Positions 62,692-64,000 of a stretch of DNA of 64,000 nucleotides are shown here, piece by piece. How positions within the stretch are numbered: position 1 is the first letter of the stretch; the number at the start of each line of letters is the position of its first letter. The DNA comes from Tsukamurella ocularis (GTDB taxonomy: Bacteria; Actinomycetota; Actinomycetes; Mycobacteriales; Mycobacteriaceae): NCBI RefSeq assembly GCF_024807615.1, contig NZ_JANUCJ010000003.1, positions 62,001 through 126,000 of the forward strand, read 5' to 3'. The notes under the pieces were generated by a model. That model did not search any database. It saw only the letters and a program-made list of their open reading frames with translations, and was not told the DNA's origin. A program made the translations under genes and the position numbers.

Positions 62692-64000
62692 CTACCCGAG
62701 ACGAGCCGCCAACCTCGAGGCGTTCATGTGCGCAATGGCCTCGATGGAGATCATCGGATTGACGCCACTCGGCGTGGGGAAGCAGGAGGCGTCGGCCACG
62801 ACGAGGTTGGGCACCTCCCACGTCGCGCCGTCGGGGTCCGTCGCGGAGGTATCTCGGCTGCCGCCCATCGCTGCCGTACCCATGATGTGCAGGGCTGCCA
62901 TCATGCATCGCGCCGGGGCATATCCCTGCGCCCGGGCCCGGCCGGCGAGGTCGGCGATCCGGTCCGCACGGCGGCCGGCGTCGGCGGTGCCCGACAGATC
63001 CACTGCCACGCGCACCTGGTGGGCGGTACGCACCGCCGTCGCACCGGCGGCGGCGAGGATCTCGGCGGCACCCACCACCCCGCGGTGCAGGTGCGCAGCG
63101 TCGTAGTCGCTGATCCGGTAGTGCGCCACGGGCTCGCCGTCGCGCCCGACGGTGACCCTGCCTGCGCCGGTGTCACGCAGGATCACACCCACCACCCCGG
63201 TGCGGCGCAGGGCCCGCATGTCGTCGGCGAGGTGGGCCGCGGCGTGCCAGGGCTGGAAAGCGACGGCAGCCCCCGGATGCATGGGGCCCGTCTCGTAGAT
63301 CACGCCGTAACCGTGGCCGTCGAGGTCGGCGTGTTCGGTGGAGTAGCGGGTCTGCAGGCCGCCCTCCCACGGCCGGATGTCCTCGTCGAAGCGACCGGCC
63401 ACCGCAGTCGCGGGGTGCAGCCGCAGGTTCGCCCCGATCCGCTCGTTGCTCAGCCCGGATCGGCGCAACAGAGCGGGGGTCTGGATCGAGCCGGCCGACA
63501 CCACCACGGCCCGAGCGTCGACGGTGACCCGCCTCCCGTCCGCGAGCGTCACCTCGACACCCGTGGCGCGGCCACGGTCGACCCGCACCCGCCGCACGTC
63601 GGCGTCGACGACGATGCGGGCCCCGACCTCGGCGGCGTCCTGCAACCACGTCTTCGTCACCGACTGTTTGGCCCCGATCCGGCAGCCGTAGCCGCACCGT
63701 CCGCACTCGACGCCCTGATCGCAACCGAGCACATTGCGCGGCATCGGGGCGCAGTGCCGGCCCAGTGCGACCAGTCCACGCTCCATGATTGCGTCGCGCT
63801 GGGCGATGGCGCCGTGATCGAGGTTCACCGACAGCCTCTGCTGGACCGCCTCCAGCGCGCGGGTGTACTCCTCGCCGGCGAACTGCCGCGCCCCGTGCGC
63901 GGCCCACTCCGCTCGCACGTGGTCGGGGGTGGCGAACGAGGTGGTCCAATTGACGACGGTGCCGCCGCCCAGGGTGCCGCCGGACATGAGCGCGAGCTGC
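62692..64000 (-). CDS. GMC family oxidoreductase (long-chain alcohol oxidase type), N-terminus beyond window
   Basis: At least 436 residues visible; the reading frame is open to base 64000 and the FAD-binding N-terminus (Rossmann GxGxxG) lies outside. GMC features seen: CGRCGYGCRIGAKQS (the Cys-rich segment of long-chain fatty-alcohol oxidases), VVSAGSIQTPALLRRSG (GMC signature 2), LHIMGTAAMG with the catalytic His and SGVNPMISIEA. Likely oxidises long-chain alcohols or sterol-like substrates with FAD. Converges on the CDF gene at 17 nt. Confidence 0.88.
   Translation of the reverse strand, partial: QLALMSGGTLGGGTVVNWTTSFATPDHVRAEWAAHGARQFAGEEYTRALEAVQQRLSVNLDHGAIAQRDAIMERGLVALGRHCAPMPRNVLGCDQGVECGRCGYGCRIGAKQSVTKTWLQDAAEVGARIVVDADVRRVRVDRGRATGVEVTLADGRRVTVDARAVVVSAGSIQTPALLRRSGLSNERIGANLRLHPATAVAGRFDEDIRPWEGGLQTRYSTEHADLDGHGYGVIYETGPMHPGAAVAFQPWHAAAHLADDMRALRRTGVVGVILRDTGAGRVTVGRDGEPVAHYRISDYDAAHLHRGVVGAAEILAAAGATAVRTAHQVRVAVDLSGTADAGRRADRIADLAGRARAQGYAPARCMMAALHIMGTAAMGGSRDTSATDPDGATWEVPNLVVADASCFPTPSGVNPMISIEAIAHMNASRLAARLG

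Overview
The window is a 64 kb piece of a high-GC actinobacterial chromosome, most likely from the order Mycobacteriales. The gene content and order repeatedly match blocks known from Mycobacterium tuberculosis: corA next to lpqY-sugABC; ahcY, an amino-acid permease, manA, the SIS gene, manB, DUF3499, whiB2, fbiA and fbiB; fadD6-folP2-gpgS; glgC/glgM; dapC-fdxC; and typA-lpqW-mshB-fbiC. These blocks are joined in a different order from M. tuberculosis and lack PE/PPE genes. Tsukamurella or a close relative is my best guess; this is an inference from synteny and composition. No tRNA, rRNA, IS element, phage gene or CRISPR array was seen.

Layout. 1-8.1 kb: end of a ProX-type lipoprotein gene, corA, and the minus-strand trehalose importer lpqY-sugABC, followed by metallophosphoesterase, ParB-like and SUFU-like genes. 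8.2-13.4 kb: TetR plus AurF-type di-iron oxygenase, and a PRC-MgtE_N-CBS gene with a DUF1003 gene and a proline-rich membrane protein. 13.4-18.9 kb: ahcY, an amino-acid permease, an ABC exporter with a 42-codon Trp/Arg-rich peptide gene, and a divergent Phd-like gene behind a strong palindromic operator. 18.9-27.6 kb: mannose-phosphate metabolism (manA, SIS, manB), DUF3499, a degenerate metallopeptidase, whiB2, fbiA-fbiB and a NUDIX gene. 27.8-36.3 kb: hydrolase, MerR/SDR, divergent glgC/glgM, an RlmA-like methyltransferase, DUF3117, a DivIVA-like gene, an erythromycin-esterase-like gene and a double MerR. 36.3-44.8 kb: gpgS, folP2, fadD6, two LOG proteins, dapE, mgtE and dapD. 44.8-49.7 kb: fdxC-dapC followed in the same operon by a three-gene MNIO (DUF692) cassette, then nupC. 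49.7-58.9 kb: Uma2, and the tightly overlapping operon typA-lpqW-mshB-membrane protein-fbiC-unknown. 58.9-64 kb: an iron-box-controlled Cys-rich small gene, VOC, AKR/TetR, a CDF transporter and a truncated GMC oxidoreductase.

Pathways represented: coenzyme F420 synthesis (fbiA, fbiB, fbiC), mycothiol (mshB), maltosyl-/methylglucose polysaccharide synthesis (glgC, glgM, gpgS), trehalose recycling (lpqY-sugABC), meso-diaminopimelate (dapC, dapD, dapE), mannose donors for glycolipids (manA, manB, lpqW), and Mg2+ (corA, mgtE and an MgtE-like soluble protein).

Most interesting: (1) the MNIO enzyme, Ser/Cys-tailed membrane peptide and partner protein at 45.3-46.9 kb, a candidate RiPP pathway; (2) the Trp/Arg-rich peptide with its ABC exporter and the autoregulated-looking Phd-like gene at 16.7-18.9 kb; (3) a 15/19 match to the IdeR/DtxR box exactly over the promoter of a 65-aa Cys-rich protein at 58.9 kb. 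Many genes show a TANNNT hexamer 6-7 nt before the start codon, the signature of leaderless transcripts.
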